DNA of 64,000 bases from Ensifer adhaerens (GCF_000697965.2 NZ_CP015880.1:1364001-1428000), one strand, 5' to 3'; positions 51,548 to 62,576 are shown, counted from the first letter of the stretch. The notes: generated by a model from the letters alone, not told the origin. Numbers and translations are program-made.

Positions 51548-52840
51548 ATGTCCGAGTTTTTTGTCATTTTCGTCCTGCTTTTGATCAATGCATTTTTTGC
51601 TCTCTCGGAAATGGCAATCGTCTCGGCAAGCAAGCCAATGCTTCGCCAGATGGCAAAACAGGGAAATGCCCGCGCCGAAGTGGCGCTGAGGCTCGCTGAA
51701 GATCCCGGCAAGTTTCTTTCCACCGTACAGGTCGGCATCACGCTCGTCGGCACCTTAGCCGGCGCATACGGTGGCGCGACAATCGCTGCGAAATTTGCAC
51801 CGCTGCTCGATGAGGTCGCTTGGATCAATCCTTACGGCAACACGGTTGCCCTCGTACTCGTCGTTACCCTCATCACCTTCCTGTCCGTGGTTATCGGCGA
51901 GCTCATTCCGAAGCAGCTGGCGCTGAAAAATTCCGAGGCGCTGGCGATGTTCGTCGCGCGCCCGATGCACTTCTTGTCGCGGATCACCGCGCCGGTCGTC
52001 TATCTCTTCGAGACCGCGGCGTCGCTTGCCATGCGTCTCCTCGGCATCCGTCCTGACGATCCTGATCATGTGACGGAAGAGGAAGTCCACGCGATCATGG
52101 CCGAAGGCGTCGAAAGCGGCGCCATCGAAAAGTCCGAGCACGAGATGCTTCGGCGAATCATCCGCCTCGGCGACCGCAACGTGAAGTCGATCATGACCCA
52201 CAGGACCGAGGTGAGCTTCATCGACGTCAATGACAGCCTGGAAACGGTCGGTCGTAAGATCGATCAGTTCGGCCATTCCCGCTATCCGGTGGTCGATGGC
52301 CCGAGCGGCGACGTTCTCGGCGCGGTTCTCGCCAAGGAAATCCTGAACGCGCCGACCTCCGGTCCGTTCGACGTGCGTAGATACATCAAGGAAATCCACA
52401 CCTTGCCGGAGACGGCGTCGTGCCTAAAGGCACTGGAAGCCTTCAAGTCGTCAAGCATCAACATGGCGATGATCGTCGACGAATATGGAAGCACTGAGGG
52501 CATTATCACCATCGCCGACATTCTCGAGGCGATCGTCGGCGTGCTGCCGTCGAACTACGACGACATCGAGCATGCGTTGATCCGCCAGCGCGAAGACGGA
52601 AGCTACCTTGTCGACGGCCGCACGCCGATCGACGAAATCCACCTGACGATCGGCATCGAGGGAATCGACGCCGACGGCAACTTCGAGACCATCGCCGGCT
52701 TCCTGGTGCAGCAGTTGCGCAAGACGCCGGAGGAGGGCGATGTCGCGATTGCCCATGGCTACCGCTTCGAAGTGGTCGACATGGACGCACGCCGCATCGA
52801 CAAGATCCTCGTCAGCCGCTCGGACGAGACGGGCAACTGA
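51548..52840 (+). CDS. CNNM/CorC (HlyC) family membrane protein
   Basis: A 430-residue protein with a DUF21/CNNM membrane domain (about 1-190; VGITLVGTLAGAYGGATIAA), a pair of CBS domains (about 210-335; VMIVDEYGSTEGIITIADIL is close) and a C-terminal CorC_HlyC domain (345-425; TIAGFLVQQLRKTPEEGD). Members take part in Mg2+/Co2+ efflux or homeostasis. The hemolysin label is historical. It stands alone. Confidence 0.92.
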   Translation: MSEFFVIFVLLLINAFFALSEMAIVSASKPMLRQMAKQGNARAEVALRLAEDPGKFLSTVQVGITLVGTLAGAYGGATIAAKFAPLLDEVAWINPYGNTVALVLVVTLITFLSVVIGELIPKQLALKNSEALAMFVARPMHFLSRITAPVVYLFETAASLAMRLLGIRPDDPDHVTEEEVHAIMAEGVESGAIEKSEHEMLRRIIRLGDRNVKSIMTHRTEVSFIDVNDSLETVGRKIDQFGHSRYPVVDGPSGDVLGAVLAKEILNAPTSGPFDVRRYIKEIHTLPETASCLKALEAFKSSSINMAMIVDEYGSTEGIITIADILEAIVGVLPSNYDDIEHALIRQREDGSYLVDGRTPIDEIHLTIGIEGIDADGNFETIAGFLVQQLRKTPEEGDVAIAHGYRFEVVDMDARRIDKILVSRSDETGN

Positions 52841-53109
52841 TCCATGCGCGGCCAGGTGCGCACCCCGGCCTGATGCGGCAAGAGCGGTGACTGCGCATGC
52901 GGCCGCTTACATCGTCACAAAGTGCTTCGTCACAAAACTTGAGGGTCCGTGTCACGGCGCCGAATTGGTGGCGCTCTATGACGAGGCCACGTGATCATCG
53001 CTGAGGTCGCCCGACTACGGATTATCGAGAGGCCCCGCCATGAACGGGAAAAAGGTCGGGTTCTGCCCGGCCTGCTTTTGCGCTCGAAGGTGGCTCGCGC
53101 TTGGTTCGT

Positions 53110-54321
53110 TCAGCGAAGCCTGAGAATGTGGCAGGTTGTGCCCGCGGGGGCTTCGGCCGCGTGCGGCGGCCGCACGATCAGGCAATCCGACTGCGCGAAA
53201 ACCTTCATCATCGACGAATCCTGCCGCGAGAAGGGATGGGCGACCAACGTGCCGTCGCTGTCCCGCGTAAGGCGCGCGCGCACATAGTCCTGCCTGACGT
53301 CGTTGCCCGGAAGCTGGCCTGCAAGCCGCGCGGTCGTTATGCGGTCGCGCGATGGTAAGCGGGCGAGCTTACGGGTCAGCGGCTCGAGGAAGAGCAGGGC
53401 GCAGACGAGGCTGGAGACCGGATTGCCCGGCAGGCCCAGCACCGTGGCCGTTCCGAGCTGGCCCACCATGAGCGGCTTTCCCGGCCGCATGGCGATGCGC
53501 CAGAAGTCGAGCGTCATGCCGCAGGCAATGAGCGTCGATTGCACCAGGTCATGGTCACCGACCGAAGCGCCGCCGAGCGTGACGATCACGTCGACATCGG
53601 CGCCCTGCGCCCGTCTGACCTCGGCACTGATGGCGTCCCGATCGTCGCGGACGATGCCGAGATCGATGACCTCGGCGCCGTTGTCGCGCGCGATCGCCGC
53701 GACGCCGAAGCTGTTGGAGGCGATGATCTGATCGTCGCCCGGCTTGTTGCCCGGAGCCACCAGCTCGTCGCCCGTGGCGAGGATTGCGATCCGCGGGCGC
53801 TTGAAGACCGGCAGGCTCGCATGGTTCATCCCCGCAGCGAGCGTCAAGCGTCCGGCGTCGAGCACGTCGCCCGCCGAAAGTGCCGCTTCGCCGGCGATAA
53901 AATCCTGGCCGGCTGTTCGAATATGCCGCCCCTTGCCGGGCACGAATTTGGTGCGGATCCGGTTGCCCGGCAACCGCTCGGTATCCTCCTGGATGATCAC
54001 CGTATCGGCGCCCAATGGCACCGGCGCACCGGTGAAGATGCGCACGGCTTCGCCCGCTTTCATCTCGCCCTTGAAGCCATGGCCCGCAGCCGACTGGCCG
54101 ATCACGGTCAGTTCGGCGCCGATGGTCTCAATGTCCCGGTGGCGCACAGCGTAGCCATCCATCGCCGAATTGTCGAAGGCCGGATGGGTGACGCGAGCCG
54201 GAATATCCTGAGACAGCACGCGGCCGGGCCCGTCATGGAGACCGACGAGCTCTGTCAATTGCGGTGGCGTGGCGCCATATAGGATCCGCTCGAGCGCGTC
54301 TTCGACGGACAGCAACGCCAT
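53110..54321 (-). CDS. moeA: Molybdopterin molybdenumtransferase MoeA
   Basis: Inserts molybdenum into adenylylated molybdopterin. The 403-residue protein has domains I/II with PAFDNSAMDGYAVRHRD, domain III with VTLGGASVGDHDLVQ (Mo/MPT site), MRPGKPLMVGQLG and LPGNPVSSLVCAL, and domain IV at the C-terminus. The ATG at 54321 (MALLSVEDALERI) was preferred over an extension to 54390 that overlaps moaC. It lies four bases after moaC, as the last gene of the ppiD-trpDC-moaC-moeA operon. Confidence 0.95.
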   Translation of the reverse strand: MALLSVEDALERILYGATPPQLTELVGLHDGPGRVLSQDIPARVTHPAFDNSAMDGYAVRHRDIETIGAELTVIGQSAAGHGFKGEMKAGEAVRIFTGAPVPLGADTVIIQEDTERLPGNRIRTKFVPGKGRHIRTAGQDFIAGEAALSAGDVLDAGRLTLAAGMNHASLPVFKRPRIAILATGDELVAPGNKPGDDQIIASNSFGVAAIARDNGAEVIDLGIVRDDRDAISAEVRRAQGADVDVIVTLGGASVGDHDLVQSTLIACGMTLDFWRIAMRPGKPLMVGQLGTATVLGLPGNPVSSLVCALLFLEPLTRKLARLPSRDRITTARLAGQLPGNDVRQDYVRARLTRDSDGTLVAHPFSRQDSSMMKVFAQSDCLIVRPPHAAEAPAGTTCHILRLR

Positions 54322-54325
54322 GGCC

Positions 54326-54814
54326 TCAGTTCCCTTCGCGTCGATAGTCGCCGGATCGCCCGCCGGACTTGCTGACCAGCTGGATGCCACCGATTTCCAT
54401 CTCGCGATCGGCCGCCTTCGCCATGTCGTAGATCGTAAGGCAGGCGACGCTCACGGCCGTCAGCGCCTCCATCTCGACGCCGGTGCGTCCCGTCAGCTTG
54501 GCAAGCGCCTCGACCCGGAGGCCGGGAAGCGCCGGGTCCGGCGTGATATCGACGGTTACCTTGGTCAGCATCAACGGGTGGCAGAGTGGAATGAGGTTGG
54601 CCGTCTGCTTGGCGGCCATGATGCCGGCAAGCCGCGCCGTACCGATGACATCGCCCTTCTTGGCGTCGCCTTCGAGAATGAGTGTCAGCGTTTCGGCCTT
54701 CATGCGCACATGGCCTTCGGCGACAGCGATGCGTATCGTCTCGGCCTTGTCGCCGACATCCACCATGTTCGCTTCGCCGCTGCCACCGATATGCGTGAGC
54801 GTCGGCTTGCTCAT
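54326..54814 (-). CDS. moaC: Cyclic pyranopterin monophosphate synthase MoaC
   Basis: Converts the MoaA product to cyclic pyranopterin monophosphate, the first stable molybdenum cofactor precursor. The 162-residue protein shows [15 protein letters not shown] near the start, the active-site segment [13 protein letters not shown] near residue 75, and [20 protein letters not shown]. The ATG overlaps the trpC stop by one base, so translation is coupled. Confidence 0.96.
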   Translation of the reverse strand: MSKPTLTHIGGSGEANMVDVGDKAETIRIAVAEGHVRMKAETLTLILEGDAKKGDVIGTARLAGIMAAKQTANLIPLCHPLMLTKVTVDITPDPALPGLRVEALAKLTGRTGVEMEALTAVSVACLTIYDMAKAADREMEIGGIQLVSKSGGRSGDYRREGN

Positions 54815-55629
54815 CACTCGGCCGCCAGCGTGGTCGTAGCGCCGGTCAGGAGCGTGCGCGTTGCCGATTCGACGTCGCTCTTGCGCATCAGGCTCTCGCC
54901 GACGAGGAAGGTGGTGATGCCGCTCTTTTCCAGCCGCTGGCAATCCGCATGCGTGAAGATGCCGCTTTCGCCGACGAGCAGACGGTCGGCAGGCACCATT
55001 CCCGCAAGCTGCTCGGAAACCGAGAGATCAACCTCGAAGGTCCTGAGGTTGCGGTTGTTGATGCCGACGAGCGGCGAGGTGAGCTTCAGTGCCCGTTCCA
55101 TCTCTTCGGCGTCGTGCACCTCGATCAGCACGTCCATGCCAAGCTCGAGGGATGCGTCTTCGAGTCGGCGGGCGTCGTCGTCGCTGAGCGAAGCCATGAT
55201 GAGAAGGATGCAGTCGGCGCCCCAGGCGCGCGCCTCGAACACCTGGTAGGTGTCGAACATGAAGTCCTTGCGCAGCGCCGGCAGGGCGCAGGCCGCACGC
55301 GCCGCTTCGAGAAAGGCAGGCGCACCCTGAAAGCTCGGGGCGTCCGTCAGCACCGACAGACAGGCCGCTCCACCGGCTTCATAGGCCTTGGCGAGCGCCG
55401 GCGGATCGAAATCCGGGCGGATCAGTCCCTTCGACGGGCTTGCCTTCTTGATTTCGGCGATCAGTCCGAACGTGCCGGCGGCCTTGCGTGCGGCGAGCGC
55501 CGCATGAAAGCCGCGCGGGGTGGCCAGATCAGCGATACGCGCCTTGAGTTCGTCGAGCGAAACGTTCGACTTGGCAGCGGCGATCTCGTCGCGCTTGTAG
55601 GCTTCGATCTTGCGCAGGATATCCGTCAT
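54814..55629 (-). CDS. trpC: Indole-3-glycerol phosphate synthase
   Basis: Closes the indole ring in tryptophan synthesis. The 271-residue (beta/alpha)8 enzyme has the usual blocks: [20 protein letters not shown] (phosphate/substrate Lys), [11 protein letters not shown] (catalytic Lys region), [14 protein letters not shown] and [12 protein letters not shown]. 14 bases after trpD, overlapping moaC by one base. Confidence 0.97.
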   Translation of the reverse strand: MTDILRKIEAYKRDEIAAAKSNVSLDELKARIADLATPRGFHAALAARKAAGTFGLIAEIKKASPSKGLIRPDFDPPALAKAYEAGGAACLSVLTDAPSFQGAPAFLEAARAACALPALRKDFMFDTYQVFEARAWGADCILLIMASLSDDDARRLEDASLELGMDVLIEVHDAEEMERALKLTSPLVGINNRNLRTFEVDLSVSEQLAGMVPADRLLVGESGIFTHADCQRLEKSGITTFLVGESLMRKSDVESATRTLLTGATTTLAAE

Positions 55630-55643
55630 GTGCTGATCCTTCC

Positions 55644-56657
55644 TCAGGCCGCGTTCGATACGCTGATCAGGCGCTGCAGCGCGGTCTTGGCGCTGCCGCT
55701 TGAAAGCGACTGGCGCCCAAGCGCCATGCCTTCGGTGAGGTCCTTTGCCCGTCCGGCTATCATCAGCGATGCGGCCGCATTGGCAAGGGAAATGTCCCGG
55801 TAGGGGTTCTCGGCACCATCGAGCACTGCCTGGAGCGCGACCGCATTGTACGCGCCGTCGCCGCCCTTGAGCGCATCGATCGTCACCGTCTGAAGGCCGA
55901 AATCGGCGGGCGTCAGGGTGAAGGTGGAAATCTTGCCGTCCTTGAGTGCTGCGACCTCGGTCGTGCCGGTCGTCGTGATCTCGTCGAGGCCATCGCCGTG
56001 AACGACCCAGACATTGTCCGAGCCGAGATCACGCAGCACTTCGGCCAGCGGCTGCACCCATTGCGGCGCGTAGACGCCGACGAGCTGGCGCTTGACGCCT
56101 GCGGGGTTGGAAAGCGGACCGAGCAGGTTGAAGATCGTGCGCGTTCCGAGCTCCACCCGCGTCGGGCCGACATGGCGCATGGCGGAATGGTGCTGCTGGG
56201 CGAACATGAAGCCGACACCGGCCTCGCGGATGCATTTCGATATGGCGTCCGGACCGATGTCGAGCTTGACGCCGAGGCAGGAGAGCGCGTCGGCCGTGCC
56301 TGACTTCGAGCTCAGCGCGCGGTTGCCGTGCTTGGCAACAGGCACGCCGGCGCCGGCGACGATCAGCGAGGCAAGAGTCGAGATGTTGTAGGTGCCGGCG
56401 CCGTCGCCACCGGTTCCAACGATATCGACCGCATCCGCTGGCGCATCGACCGGCAGCATGCGGGCACGCATCGCGCCCACCGCGCCGACGATTTCATCGA
56501 CGGTTTCGCCGCGCACCCGCAATGCCATCAGGAAGCCGCCGATCTGCGACGGCGTTGCGGCACCCGACATGATGATTTCGAAGGCGGCACGTGCGTCTTC
56601 GCGGTTCAGCGCCTCGCGGGCGGCGACCTTGGCGACGAATGGCTTCAGATCACTCAT
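55644..56657 (-). CDS. trpD: Anthranilate phosphoribosyltransferase
   Basis: Transfers phosphoribose from PRPP to anthranilate. The 337-residue protein has the PRPP loop [33 protein letters not shown], and the anthranilate-binding region [20 protein letters not shown]. Length is normal. It stands 17 bases after the prolyl-isomerase gene, so tryptophan synthesis is transcriptionally tied to envelope folding and Moco genes. Confidence 0.97.
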   Translation of the reverse strand: MSDLKPFVAKVAAREALNREDARAAFEIIMSGAATPSQIGGFLMALRVRGETVDEIVGAVGAMRARMLPVDAPADAVDIVGTGGDGAGTYNISTLASLIVAGAGVPVAKHGNRALSSKSGTADALSCLGVKLDIGPDAISKCIREAGVGFMFAQQHHSAMRHVGPTRVELGTRTIFNLLGPLSNPAGVKRQLVGVYAPQWVQPLAEVLRDLGSDNVWVVHGDGLDEITTTGTTEVAALKDGKISTFTLTPADFGLQTVTIDALKGGDGAYNAVALQAVLDGAENPYRDISLANAAASLMIAGRAKDLTEGMALGRQSLSSGSAKTALQRLISVSNAA

Positions 56658-56674
56658 CGATGGTTTCCTTGGGC

Positions 56675-58564
56675 CTATCGTTGCGCAATGGCGGTTTCAG
56701 CGAGCGTCTGGTTGATCGAAACGCCGTAGGCGGCCTGCAGCGTGGCGACCATCTGGTCCAGGATGTCCTCGCCGCTGACACGGGCGAGGGCCTCGATCTG
56801 GCGGCTGTCGTCCTGCAGCACGTCTGCCGGGCCGGCGGTGTCAACCGAGGTGACCTGCAGGAGGATCTGCCCTTCGCCGCCGATTCCGGGAGCGTTGGTG
56901 ACGTGGCCGTTCGCGCCGGAGAAGGCGGCAGCGACGGCTGCCGGGCTAAGGGCAGCATCTGCGGTCGCGCGCGTCAGGCCGGCCTTGGTTTCGACGACGA
57001 GGCCAAGTTCTGTCGCGACGTCGGCAAGCTTTGCGCCCTGCTCGACGCGCTGCTTCAGTTCGCCGGCCTTCGTGGCAAGTGCTGCGCGCTGCTGCTCAGC
57101 CATCCAGTCGGCGCCGATTTCGTCGCGGGCTTCGTCCAGCGTGCGATCGCGCGCCGGGATGACTTCATCGAGGTCGAACCAGACATAGCCTTCACGGCCG
57201 ACGTTCACCGGCAGGGTTTCAGCACCGACGTCGGCCTTGAAGACTTCCTGGAGAAGGGCTGCCTGTTCCGGCAGGCCGGCGACGTCATCGCCGTTCTTGT
57301 CCTTGCCGGTCGCGTCCACCGCATCGACGGTTACGAGCTTCAGCTTGAGCTGGTCGGCGACTTCCTTGATCGGCGCGCCGGAAGCGCGCTCGTCTTCGAT
57401 CTTGTCGTGCAGGCGCATGACTTCTTCGCCCGCTGTGGAAAGGGCGATGTCCTTGCGCAGTTCTTCCTTCACTTCGTCGAGGCTGCGGACGGTTTCCGGG
57501 CGGATGTTCGTCACGCGCAGGATGACCGGCCCGAAGGCACCGTCGACAACCGGCGTCACGCCGTCGGCCTGAAGTGCGAATGCTGCTTCGCCGATCTTGG
57601 CGTCGGGAACGCGATCCCTCGTGAACTCGCCGAGAAGTACGTCGGCAGAAGACTTGCCTTCGGCCTTTACGAGATCGTCGAAGCTGGTGCCGGCAGCAAG
57701 CTTTGCCGACGCAGCGTCAGCCGCTTCACGCGACGTGAAGGAGAGCTGTTCGATTGTCCGCGCAGCAGCGCTGCGGAAGCTTTCCTTGCGGCGTTCGTAT
57801 TCGGCGCGGATTTCGTCGTCGGTGACAACGGTCGGGTCTGCAACGTCAGTCGGCTCGAGCTTCACATAGGTGACCTTGCGATATTCCGGCGCACGGTAGT
57901 TTGCCTTGCGGCTGTCGTACCAGGGAGAAAGCACGTCGTCGCCCGGCACCTTGACCGGATCGATATTGGCGTTCGAGAGCAGCAGGTAATCGATCGTGCG
58001 CTTCTCGTGCCGGTAGGCGCCGATCGCGTCGGTGAGAACCTTCGGAGTGACATAGCCATCAGACAGCGCGTCGACGATCTGCGAGCGGATCGCCGTCTGG
58101 CTCTGGCTGTTGATGTAATCCTGTTCGCGCAGGCCCGCATTGCGCAGCACGCTCGAGAACGTCAGTCGGTCGAACTGGCCGTTGACGCTGTGGAATGCCG
58201 GATCGTCGGCGATCAGTTTTGCGAGCCGATCCTGCGACAGGCCGAGATTCATGTCGTTGGCGAGCTGGTCGAGAGCCGCGCCGGCGACGATCTGCGAGTA
58301 GACCCGCTGCTCGATGCCGAAGGCGCGCGCCTGCTGCGGCGTCAGCCGCGTGCCGAGCTGGCGGGAAGCCTGTGCCAGCATCGTCTCGTAGGCGAGCCGG
58401 AATTCCGGTGGCTTGACCTTGACGTCACCGACGACCACCACCGCATCCGACTGGTTCGTCATCGTCAACGATGAGCCGCCCCACACCATGAACGACAGAA
58501 CGAGAACGATTAGCAGGCCTTTGACGACCCAGGTCTGGGCGGCGCTTCTCAGAAATTCGAGCAT
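56675..58564 (-). CDS. PpiD-like membrane-anchored periplasmic peptidyl-prolyl isomerase
   Basis: A 629-residue inner-membrane chaperone. A short cytoplasmic N-terminus and one membrane helix ([20 protein letters not shown]) precede a SurA-like N-terminal domain with helical lobes. A parvulin-type PPIase domain lies near residues 255-370 ([20 protein letters not shown]), followed by a long C-terminal part. It should assist folding of exported proteins leaving SecYEG. It heads the ppiD-trpD-trpC-moaC-moeA operon (gaps 17, 14, -1, 4). Confidence 0.92.
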   Translation of the reverse strand: MLEFLRSAAQTWVVKGLLIVLVLSFMVWGGSSLTMTNQSDAVVVVGDVKVKPPEFRLAYETMLAQASRQLGTRLTPQQARAFGIEQRVYSQIVAGAALDQLANDMNLGLSQDRLAKLIADDPAFHSVNGQFDRLTFSSVLRNAGLREQDYINSQSQTAIRSQIVDALSDGYVTPKVLTDAIGAYRHEKRTIDYLLLSNANIDPVKVPGDDVLSPWYDSRKANYRAPEYRKVTYVKLEPTDVADPTVVTDDEIRAEYERRKESFRSAAARTIEQLSFTSREAADAASAKLAAGTSFDDLVKAEGKSSADVLLGEFTRDRVPDAKIGEAAFALQADGVTPVVDGAFGPVILRVTNIRPETVRSLDEVKEELRKDIALSTAGEEVMRLHDKIEDERASGAPIKEVADQLKLKLVTVDAVDATGKDKNGDDVAGLPEQAALLQEVFKADVGAETLPVNVGREGYVWFDLDEVIPARDRTLDEARDEIGADWMAEQQRAALATKAGELKQRVEQGAKLADVATELGLVVETKAGLTRATADAALSPAAVAAAFSGANGHVTNAPGIGGEGQILLQVTSVDTAGPADVLQDDSRQIEALARVSGEDILDQMVATLQAAYGVSINQTLAETAIAQR

Positions 58565-58914
58565 GGGGGCAGAAACCTCGTTGCAATGCGGTGGCCATCG
58601 GCCAAACGAATTCGTTCCTTAAAACAAACGAAACAGGAAATGAAGGGTTGTTTGCCGCAAATTGCGCCCATGCAACGGGATCGACCGCCCGGAGCAACCG
58701 TCTGGTTTTCAATGGCTGCCGCGACAGCTGCGCGAGCTGCCTGGATGAGGCGGGCGGCGTCCGTCGATCGGACCGGCGCGGGTGATCAACTCGATGTCGG
58801 ATTCGTTAGCCGGCAACCGAAAATTATCTGTCACATTGGCTCGAACATGCCGCGGTTCTGTGGTTCTGTTGCAGGGGCGGAGCGATTCTTTGGAGCTTCC
58901 GCGGGAAAGATTCC
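58565..58914. other. Divergent promoter region
   Basis: About 350 bases separate the ppiD-led operon (-) and the Na/Pi cotransporter (+). No gene is recognised. One CTGTCAC near 58820 resembles half a Pho box, but the second half-site is not kept. Confidence 0.5.
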
Positions 58915-60561
58915 ATGCAGTCGACAATCGTGATGGTAAACCTGTTTGGAGCAGTGGCACTGCTTCTCTTCGGCCTGTCCCTCGTCAAGGACGGGGTGAC
59001 CCGTGCCTTCGGGGCTCGGCTGCGCGCCGGCCTTGCCCAGGGAACCGACGGCTCTCTCCGCTCCTTCGTGACCGGACTTGTCGCGACGCTTGCGCTGCAA
59101 AGTTCCACGGCCACCGCATTGATGACCGCATCCTTCGTGGAAAAGGGGCTCATCCGCTCGCGCATGGCGCAGATCGTGCTGCTTGGCGCCAATCTCGGCA
59201 CGGCGATGACGGCCTGGATCGTGGCGACCGGAATAGAATGGCTGTCGCCGCTCGTCATTCTCATCGGCGTGGTCTTGCACCGCGCAAGCCGGTCGAACGC
59301 GCGCCAGGGTCTGGGTGCTGCTTTCGTTGGCATCGGCCTCATGCTCCTGTCGTTACATCTTTTGGGCGCGGCGACGGAGCCGATGCGTGACAGTCCGGCC
59401 CTTGGGGCCTTCCTCTCGATGCTCGACAGCGCCTGGCCCGTAGCGCTTCTCATTGCCGCGGGACTTGCCTTTGCGTCGTCGTCCAGTCTGGCTGTGGTGA
59501 TGCTGGTGCTGTCACTCTCGACGACGGGCATCCTCAGCGTCGGGTTGACGGTGGCACTCGTGCTTGGCGCCAATCTCGGTGGCGCCGTTCCGCCTGTCAT
59601 GGCAACGCTCGGTTCCGCCCCGTCGGCGCGCCGCGTCACCATAGGCAACCTTGTCGTTCGCGCCATTGGCTGCCTGATCGCGCTTCCGCTGACAGGCATG
59701 AGCGTGGAGTTTCTGCAGAGCCTGCCGCTGCCGCGCCAGAACCTGCCGGTCGACATTCATCTGGCCTTCAACCTCGCGGTCGCCATTCTTGCCTGGCCCT
59801 TTGCCGGTTTGCTGTCGCAGCTGATGGCCCGGTTCATTCCGGATGGAGAGGCCGAGGAGACCGGCCCGCGTTATCTCGATGAGACGACGCTGAATACGCC
59901 GGTCATGGCGCTTTCGGGAGCCACCCGCGAGGTCTTGCGCGTCGGCGATCTGGTCGAGGCGATGCTGATGCGTGCCGCGAACGCCTTCAACAACAATGAC
60001 CTCTCGGATATTCGCGATATCGGCAAGTTCGAAAAACAGGTCGATCAGCTGCAGCAGGAGGTCAAGATCTTCCTGTCGCGCTTGGGCCGCGATGGCCTGA
60101 GCGCCGAAGACGGCCGCCGCTCGATCGTCATCATCGACTACGCCATCAATCTCGAGCATATGGGCGACATCATCGAGAAGGGGCTGTGCGAGCAGATCAC
60201 CAAGAAGGTCAGTAACGGCCTGAAGTTCTCGGAGGAGGGCTATCAGGAGCTCAAGAGCCTCTTCAACCTGACGATCGACAATCTGCGAGTCGCCCAGACC
60301 ATCTTCGTCACCCGCAATGCCGATCTCGCCAAGCAGCTCATCGAGGTGAAGGTCAACGTGCGTCACATGGAGAAACGCTCGGCGGAGCGCCATATCGAGC
60401 GGCTGCGCGACGGGCTGGTCCAGAGCCTGCAGACGAGCTCCCTGCATCTCGACATGCTCCGGGATCTGAAGCGCGTCAACGCGCATATCGCTTCCGTCGC
60501 CTATCCCATCCTTGAGGAAAATGGGCTGTTGAGCGAGAGCCGCTTGCGGCCGGGCGCCTAG
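58915..60561 (+). CDS. Na+/Pi cotransporter family protein with PhoU-like domain
   Basis: A 548-residue inner-membrane transporter. Two repeats with the QSST-type motif build the transport core: ALQSSTATALMTASFVEKG near residue 62 and FASSSSLAVVMLVLSLSTTG near residue 185. About eight helices are followed by a cytoplasmic PhoU-like helical domain (about 340-540; EKQVDQLQQEVKIFLSRLG, YAINLEHMGDIIEK). It should take up phosphate in low-affinity fashion or balance it. Convergent with the next gene, 11 bases apart. Confidence 0.92.
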   Translation: MQSTIVMVNLFGAVALLLFGLSLVKDGVTRAFGARLRAGLAQGTDGSLRSFVTGLVATLALQSSTATALMTASFVEKGLIRSRMAQIVLLGANLGTAMTAWIVATGIEWLSPLVILIGVVLHRASRSNARQGLGAAFVGIGLMLLSLHLLGAATEPMRDSPALGAFLSMLDSAWPVALLIAAGLAFASSSSLAVVMLVLSLSTTGILSVGLTVALVLGANLGGAVPPVMATLGSAPSARRVTIGNLVVRAIGCLIALPLTGMSVEFLQSLPLPRQNLPVDIHLAFNLAVAILAWPFAGLLSQLMARFIPDGEAEETGPRYLDETTLNTPVMALSGATREVLRVGDLVEAMLMRAANAFNNNDLSDIRDIGKFEKQVDQLQQEVKIFLSRLGRDGLSAEDGRRSIVIIDYAINLEHMGDIIEKGLCEQITKKVSNGLKFSEEGYQELKSLFNLTIDNLRVAQTIFVTRNADLAKQLIEVKVNVRHMEKRSAERHIERLRDGLVQSLQTSSLHLDMLRDLKRVNAHIASVAYPILEENGLLSESRLRPGA

Positions 60562-60572
60562 CGTCGCGTCGA

Positions 60573-62333
60573 TCAGCCGCCGGTGTTGGCAGCGGGCTTC
60601 AGGCTGTTTCGGACAAAGGCGTCGTAGCAGCTTGTCAGCGTGATCCGGCTGTGAGCCGTTTCAAGGCTCGGCAGATAAAGCGACAGCAGCGTCTGGTTGA
60701 CATTGGTCACCGGGCAGGTCGGCACCAGCGCGACGTCGACCGCATCGAGGGCGGCGCGAACATTTTCATCCGGCGGCGGAATGGCGCGGAAGGGATCTGC
60801 GCCGATCGCGACATGCAGCGGGGCGCTGCGGTCCATCAGCCACGGAAAGGGATTGGTGAAGTCGACGTTGAAGATCGTCCGGAAGCGTACGCCGCTCGAA
60901 GCCTCGTAGGCCGTCAACGCGTCGATCGCTTCGTCGACATTCATCAGCCATCCCGTCTGAAAATCGAAGTCGCTGTAGAGCAGGAACGACGGCAACTCGC
61001 CAGTTTTGGCGAAGGCGTCGAATGCGGGACGCTCGGTCGCGTAGAGGATGCGCAGACGCTCGGCGCGCAGTGCCAGGATGGGCCGTACATTGACGGCGCC
61101 CATGGTTTTGAGGTTGCGGCTTTCCAACGGCACGTTGTTGACAGCCCCGATCCATGCGCGGGTGCTTTTTTGCACGACGGCTGTGGCCGGCGGCAGGGCT
61201 GCCGCGAGGGCGAGAACAGCGACGGCAACTGCGACAGGCCGTGTTTTGGCGGCTGCGACCTCATCGATCGCGAGCTTGAAGAGCAGCGGCAGCAGGAAGA
61301 TGAACGCCTGACTGCCGGTGTTCTGGCTCTCAAAGACGATACCGGCAAGAACGAAGGCTGCAAGCCAGAAAAACGGCTGGTCGAAACTTCGGCAGAGAGC
61401 CGCCATTGACGGGCCTTTTCCAAGCTGGCGCAGCGACTGGGCGAAGGGCGCAAGCTGCGTGCCGAGGAGCACCAGGCACAGCAATCCCGCCGGGATCAGC
61501 AGACCGGCATTGAGGGAGGCGGCCTGCAGCAGCCGCGGCAGCAAGCTGCCGTCATTGACGGAAAGCAGCGCCAGGATATCGGCAAGATAGGCAGAGACGC
61601 CGCCGCGGGCGAGTTCGACGCTCGCAAGGATGGCGATGACCACGAGCCCCGCCATGATAGCCGACCGGAACGGCAGGCGCCCCGCAGCAAAGGCCATGAG
61701 GCACATGAGCGTGCCGGCAACCGCGCCGGTGATCTTGACGAAGAACAGTGCCGCCATGGCGCCGGCGACCGTCGCGACGAGCAGCCGACGATCGCGTACG
61801 TGGACAAGTGCGGCTGCGAGTACATAGAGAAGCTGGCAGACCTGGCGGTTGTAGATGCCGAAACCGTCGGACCCGGGATAGGGGTAGAAGTCGCCGGTGT
61901 TGAACGGCAGCACCGAAAACACCAGGAACGGCAGCAGGATCGCATAGGCGACTGCCGTCGAACGCTTCTGGACATCGGTGACCACCAGCGCGATCAGCGG
62001 CCCACTGACGAGAAGCAGGCACCAGCTCGCCAGGAGCAGCGGCTGGCCGTTCGGAAAGATGCCCTGCAGGGCGGCGAAGAGATAGTAGCCGAGGGCGCCG
62101 ACGGGGGTGAAGAAATCGACCGACGGGATCTGGCCGTCGCGGATACGATTGGCGGCATCGAGATAGAGATAGTGGTCCCAGAACATCGGACCGATCGGCT
62201 GCGGGATCGTGAAGCTGAGCAGAACCGCGAGCACACCGAGCACAAGGGCAAGCAACAGAAGCGGAGATCGCGCGAGAGGAATGACCGCGCCGGTAGACTT
62301 TGCCGGTGTGTCGATGTCAGTGCGGCTGTGCAT
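60573..62333 (-). CDS. Large multi-pass membrane protein, unrecognised
   Basis: A 586-residue protein with about 10-11 helices in the first 380 residues and a soluble C-terminal region of about 180. A periplasmic loop after helix 1 contains GPMFWDHYLYLDAANRIRDG, with an acidic residue placed like the catalytic Asp of GT-C fold glycosyltransferases; the later FFTPVGALGYYLFAALQG is also reminiscent of polymer synthesis membrane proteins. A GT-C or O-antigen ligase-like role is only a guess. ATG 62333 was chosen because GGGGGA precedes it; an upstream ATG at 62384 is possible. Confidence 0.75.
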   Translation of the reverse strand: MHSRTDIDTPAKSTGAVIPLARSPLLLLALVLGVLAVLLSFTIPQPIGPMFWDHYLYLDAANRIRDGQIPSVDFFTPVGALGYYLFAALQGIFPNGQPLLLASWCLLLVSGPLIALVVTDVQKRSTAVAYAILLPFLVFSVLPFNTGDFYPYPGSDGFGIYNRQVCQLLYVLAAALVHVRDRRLLVATVAGAMAALFFVKITGAVAGTLMCLMAFAAGRLPFRSAIMAGLVVIAILASVELARGGVSAYLADILALLSVNDGSLLPRLLQAASLNAGLLIPAGLLCLVLLGTQLAPFAQSLRQLGKGPSMAALCRSFDQPFFWLAAFVLAGIVFESQNTGSQAFIFLLPLLFKLAIDEVAAAKTRPVAVAVAVLALAAALPPATAVVQKSTRAWIGAVNNVPLESRNLKTMGAVNVRPILALRAERLRILYATERPAFDAFAKTGELPSFLLYSDFDFQTGWLMNVDEAIDALTAYEASSGVRFRTIFNVDFTNPFPWLMDRSAPLHVAIGADPFRAIPPPDENVRAALDAVDVALVPTCPVTNVNQTLLSLYLPSLETAHSRITLTSCYDAFVRNSLKPAANTGG

Positions 62334-62576
62334 TGCGGCTTGATCCCCCGAAGGAGCGATGCACCCGCACGGTTTTGCTGACACAGGCTCCGCGCCTTCT
62401 TATGCCATCATCCGGTTTTAAGCCGGTTAATGCGACGTGATTGTGAGAATTATGCTTCTCGCAATATGTTGCTGCTAGCACCGCGCCGAATCGAAAGGCG
62501 ATTTTGTACTTGAGCCGATTCCGATCTAAGGAATTGTGCAGTGGGCGTGAGCCTGGAAGAGACCAAGGAGAGATAT

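Noticed and set aside
56591..58474. Plus-strand frame (627 codons) opposite the PpiD-like gene
   Set aside because: Antisense shadow; no motif.
58815..58850. Pho box before the Na/Pi cotransporter
   Set aside because: Only one CTGTCAC half-site is present; the second repeat after 4 bases does not match.
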